Source: Clostridiales bacterium UBA7001
GTDB taxonomy: Bacteria; Bacillota; Clostridia; TANB77; CAG-508
Reading direction: 5' to 3'
DNA: 16,080 nt
Assembly (NCBI GenBank): GCA_002449785.1
Contig: DJXP01000010.1
Span: 1-16,080, forward strand
Translations under genes and position numbers: made by a program
The notes under the pieces: model-generated
What the model saw: the letters and a program-made list of their open reading frames with translations, nothing else
Told to the model about the DNA's origin: nothing
The model's database searches: none
Part shown: positions 14,068 to 16,080 of the stretch, in pieces
Numbering within the stretch: the stretch's first letter is position 1
Layout: each line of letters opens with the position of its first letter

Positions 14068-14871
14068 ATGATAAATGAAAAATACTTACCAGAAGGATGG
14101 GATAATATTGTAGATGAATGTGATAGCATATCTATAAAAGAAGCTTATGAAAATGGAAGAATACTGCAAGGATTAGTTAGAAACTGTGATTCAGATTTTA
14201 ATTTACATATTAAACTCGGTAAAGATTTAGAGGGAATTGTTCCTAGAAATGAATTAGAAGGAATAAACATTGATGAATTAGGTTTTTGTAATCCTAGTAT
14301 TTGCAAAAATAAAGTTAATAGTTTTATACAATTTAAAGTTAAAGAATTAAGTAATACTAATAGAATTATTTTATCAAGAAAAAGTGTACAAAATGAAGTT
14401 TTAGCATGGATTAAAGAAGAGTTAGAACCAGGAATGGTTGTAAAGGGGATAGTTAAAAATATTAGAAAATATGGAGTATTTGTTGAGATTGGTGGAGGAG
14501 TAGTAGGCCTCCTTCACATTGAAGATATATCTGTTTCTAGAATAAAATCTCCAAATGAAAGATTTAGTGTTGGACAAAAAATTGATGTTATGATAAAATC
14601 AATTGATAAAATTAATGGTAAAATTATATTATCTTATAAAGAGCTTTTAGGTGATTGGGAAGACAACATTAAAGAATATGAAGAAAAAACTGTTGTTGAA
14701 GGAACTATTAAAGAGCCAGATAAATTTAAAAATGGTATTTTTATTGAATTAAAACCAAATTTAGTTGGTATGGCAGAATATAAAGAAGGCTTTGAATATG
14801 GACAGAAAGTAAAAGTTTATATAAAAAAGATAATTAAAGAAAAAAAGAAAATTAAATTATTAATTGTATAA
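14068..14871 (+). CDS. S1 RNA-binding domain protein with three repeats (short ribosomal S1-like)
   Basis: The product is 267 residues and consists of S1-type OB folds. Repeat 1 (about 28-105) includes GRILQGLVRNCDSDFNLHIK and EGIVPRNE. Repeat 2 (119-191) is canonical: EPGMVVKGIVKNIRKYGVFVEIGG, GLLHIEDIS, VGQKIDVMIKSIDKINGKIILSYK. Repeat 3 (206-267) is degenerate: EGTIKEPDKFKNGIFIELKPNLVGMAE, and stops without a tail. This resembles the shortened S1-like proteins of low-GC Firmicutes (for example B. subtilis YpfD), which are not true ribosomal S1. Its role is likely RNA binding linked to translation. AGAGGAG is a strong ribosome binding site. The neighbours, two rRNA pseudouridine synthases, fit a translation theme. 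Confidence 0.9.
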   Translation: MINEKYLPEGWDNIVDECDSISIKEAYENGRILQGLVRNCDSDFNLHIKLGKDLEGIVPRNELEGINIDELGFCNPSICKNKVNSFIQFKVKELSNTNRIILSRKSVQNEVLAWIKEELEPGMVVKGIVKNIRKYGVFVEIGGGVVGLLHIEDISVSRIKSPNERFSVGQKIDVMIKSIDKINGKIILSYKELLGDWEDNIKEYEEKTVVEGTIKEPDKFKNGIFIELKPNLVGMAEYKEGFEYGQKVKVYIKKIIKEKKKIKLLIV

Positions 14872-14925
14872 AATAATATAAATTATTATTTATAAATATA
14901 AATATTAATAGGAGGATTTGAAAAA

Positions 14926-15861
14926 ATGGTAGAAGATTCACAAATAAAAACTACCGTTTCTCCTTTTGCTATTAGAGAAGGAGAAATAAAAACATTTGAT
15001 GGAAAAGATGGATATGTATCTATAAATCAAATTGTTACAAAAATAAATTTAGGTCATATTTCAGACATTCATTTTAAAATATTAGATTTGGTGAATGAAT
15101 TTGAGTTTTTAACATCTAGACAAATATTTCAATTACTTACTCATATGGGAGTTGAAATAAAGTCACAAGACAAATTGAATAATAAATTAGAACAACTAGT
15201 AAAATGCAAAATATTAACTAGATATTATTTTACATCTGAAGAAGGAAAAGGAATATATAGAGTTTATTGCATGGAAAAAATGGGTAAGTATTTACTAACT
15301 TCTAAAGAGGTTGAATGTAGATGGCAACCTACAGATAATACCAAACCAGTTGCTTTAATGAAAAAAAGACTAGCTGGAAACCAGGTAATTATTGCTTATT
15401 TAAGAAAAGCAAGTAATTTCAGTAAATATAATGTAAAAACTACAATAAAAGCAAAAATGAGTGGAAAAACATTTAAAGGTCATGGAGAAATAGTTATTTC
15501 TAAAGCTGGAAAGTCTATTAGCTTAATATTAGAATGTGTTAGAAGAGAAGAAGATTGGGAAAATAAATTTGCTGAAAGAATGAGACTATATAAAGACTTT
15601 TTTGATAATTTTGTTCCATTTGATTCTGGCTTTGAAAATAGACCACAATTAATTTTAGTTTGCGAAGATGACAAACATATGGTAGAAACTTTTAAAGAGA
15701 TTATAAAAAATAAAATTGAAATTAATAATAATAAAATATATTTTACAACAGACTTAAAACAAAATGAAGATTCACTTTCAAAATCATTAACTGAATTTAC
15801 AAAAAATAAAGAAACCGGAAAATTTGCAGCTATAAATGTTGATTTTAAAATATTGGATTAA
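14926..15861 (+). CDS. Winged-helix protein resembling the replication-relaxation family
   Basis: A 311-residue soluble protein. Residues 46-104 look like a winged helix: HFKILDLVNEFEFLTSRQIFQLL, then a helix leading to LVKCKILTRYYFTSEEG, with YRVYCMEKMGKYLL after it. This is the layout of Replic_Relax (PF13814-type) proteins found on plasmids and integrative elements. Residues 187-227 (GEIVISKAGKSISLILECVRREEDW...FAERMRLYKDFF) align by eye with the restriction-endonuclease-like core of that family, with E203 where an active-site acidic residue would lie; the catalytic set is incomplete. PQLILVCEDD (240-249) may be the next strand. AGGAGG lies eleven bases before the ATG. It follows the S1 gene by 54 bp and ends the unit. 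No mobilisation genes are nearby. Confidence 0.6.
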   Translation: MVEDSQIKTTVSPFAIREGEIKTFDGKDGYVSINQIVTKINLGHISDIHFKILDLVNEFEFLTSRQIFQLLTHMGVEIKSQDKLNNKLEQLVKCKILTRYYFTSEEGKGIYRVYCMEKMGKYLLTSKEVECRWQPTDNTKPVALMKKRLAGNQVIIAYLRKASNFSKYNVKTTIKAKMSGKTFKGHGEIVISKAGKSISLILECVRREEDWENKFAERMRLYKDFFDNFVPFDSGFENRPQLILVCEDDKHMVETFKEIIKNKIEINNNKIYFTTDLKQNEDSLSKSLTEFTKNKETGKFAAINVDFKILD

Positions 15862-15939
15862 TAGTGATATGCTAGAAATTCTCATTATATTATAATGTAT
15901 GATGAAAGATATAATTTTTAGAAGAATGACATGAAAATA

Positions 15940-15991
15940 AAAAGAAGCTTATTATTTTATGAAATAAATCATAAGATAGTAAGCTTCTTTT
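15940..15991. terminator. Strong bidirectional terminator, 23-bp stem
   Basis: Positions 15940-15962 pair with 15969-15991 along all 23 positions (two G-U in plus-strand RNA) around the loop AATAAA. On the plus strand only the TTCTTTT arm supplies T's. On the minus strand the hairpin runs into TTTTTATTTT, a better tract. It ends the plus-strand operon and probably also a minus-strand gene entering from the right. Confidence 0.85.
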
Positions 15992-16024
15992 ATGTTACAA
16001 TTTACAGTCAATTAAAAATCACAA

Positions 16025-16051
16025 AGTGAATAAAAGAACATTTTATTCATT
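16025..16051. other. Small AT-rich hairpin at the right edge
   Basis: TGAATAAAA at 16027-16035 pairs with TTTTATTCA at 16041-16049 around GAACA, and G-T plus A-T pairs extend it by two. It overlaps the stop codon of the possible minus-strand gene, so it may add to that gene's 3' end structure. Confidence 0.35.
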
Positions 16052-16080
16052 TATTAGTTTTCTTATTGTATCATATAAAA
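16043..16080 (-). CDS. Possible 3' end of a minus-strand gene cut by the window edge
   Basis: On the minus strand one frame stays open from the window edge for 11 codons, reading LYDTIRKLINE and then TAA. Composition is protein-like, and a better-oriented terminator T-tract lies 50 bp beyond, which suggests that a gene ends here. Too little is visible to name it, and a chance open frame of this length is common. Confidence 0.3.
   Translation of the reverse strand, partial: LYDTIRKLINE

Noticed and set aside
1..16080. CRISPR arrays, tRNA or rRNA genes, insertion sequences, prophage or a defence island
   Set aside because: I saw no spaced direct repeats, no tRNA or rRNA signatures, and no transposase, integrase or known defence-gene motifs.

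Overview
The window comes from a very AT-rich, low-GC Gram-positive chromosome, most likely a member of the Clostridia. The evidence is AAA/AGA/ATA-dominated codon use, strong AGGAGG-type ribosome binding sites, occasional TTG starts, and a housekeeping set (mfd, ruvA, rarA, lspA, rluD and rluB families, a short S1 protein) typical of Firmicutes. I see no rRNA, tRNA, CRISPR array, transposase or phage gene. Most of it is ordinary chromosome with a few lineage-specific genes in between.

Left part (1-2852): the C-terminal 662 residues of the transcription-repair coupling factor Mfd, then a SpoU/TrmH-family RNA 2'-O-methyltransferase. Both reading frames end in short, GC-richer sequence that looks foreign to the gene: the last 6 codons of mfd and the last 20 codons of the methyltransferase. 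The second patch resembles a REP-type palindromic element.

Middle (2853-5294): a single-pass membrane protein with a very acidic linker, behind its own promoter. A self-contained two-gene unit follows, with its own promoter and terminator: a protein with a duplicated N-terminal module and a RyR-like C-terminus, and a 78-residue protein. I cannot assign a function to either.

Recombination block (5322-7504): ruvA, rarA and a 47-residue membrane peptide, ending in a hairpin shared with a convergent minus-strand gene for a carboxypeptidase-regulatory-like (beta-sandwich) protein. ruvB is not in the window. The divergent 384-bp spacer after it carries a good promoter, a consensus DnaA box and an imperfect inverted repeat. 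It leads into a tandem-OB-fold SSB-like gene that starts at TTG.

A 311-bp spacer (8979-9289) holds the SSB-gene terminator and then a second, separate structured element of about 110 nt: two stem-loops, the last followed by six T's. This is the best candidate here for an undescribed small RNA or leader.

Right part (9290-15861): a probable operon of a polytopic GT-C-like membrane protein, lspA, a frameshifted wecG/tagA-family glycosyltransferase, an RluD-family and an RsuA/RluB-family pseudouridine synthase, a three-repeat S1 protein, and a winged-helix protein resembling the replication-relaxation family. It ends at a 23-bp-stem terminator whose T-tract is better on the minus strand, and a short open frame at the right edge suggests that a minus-strand gene ends there.
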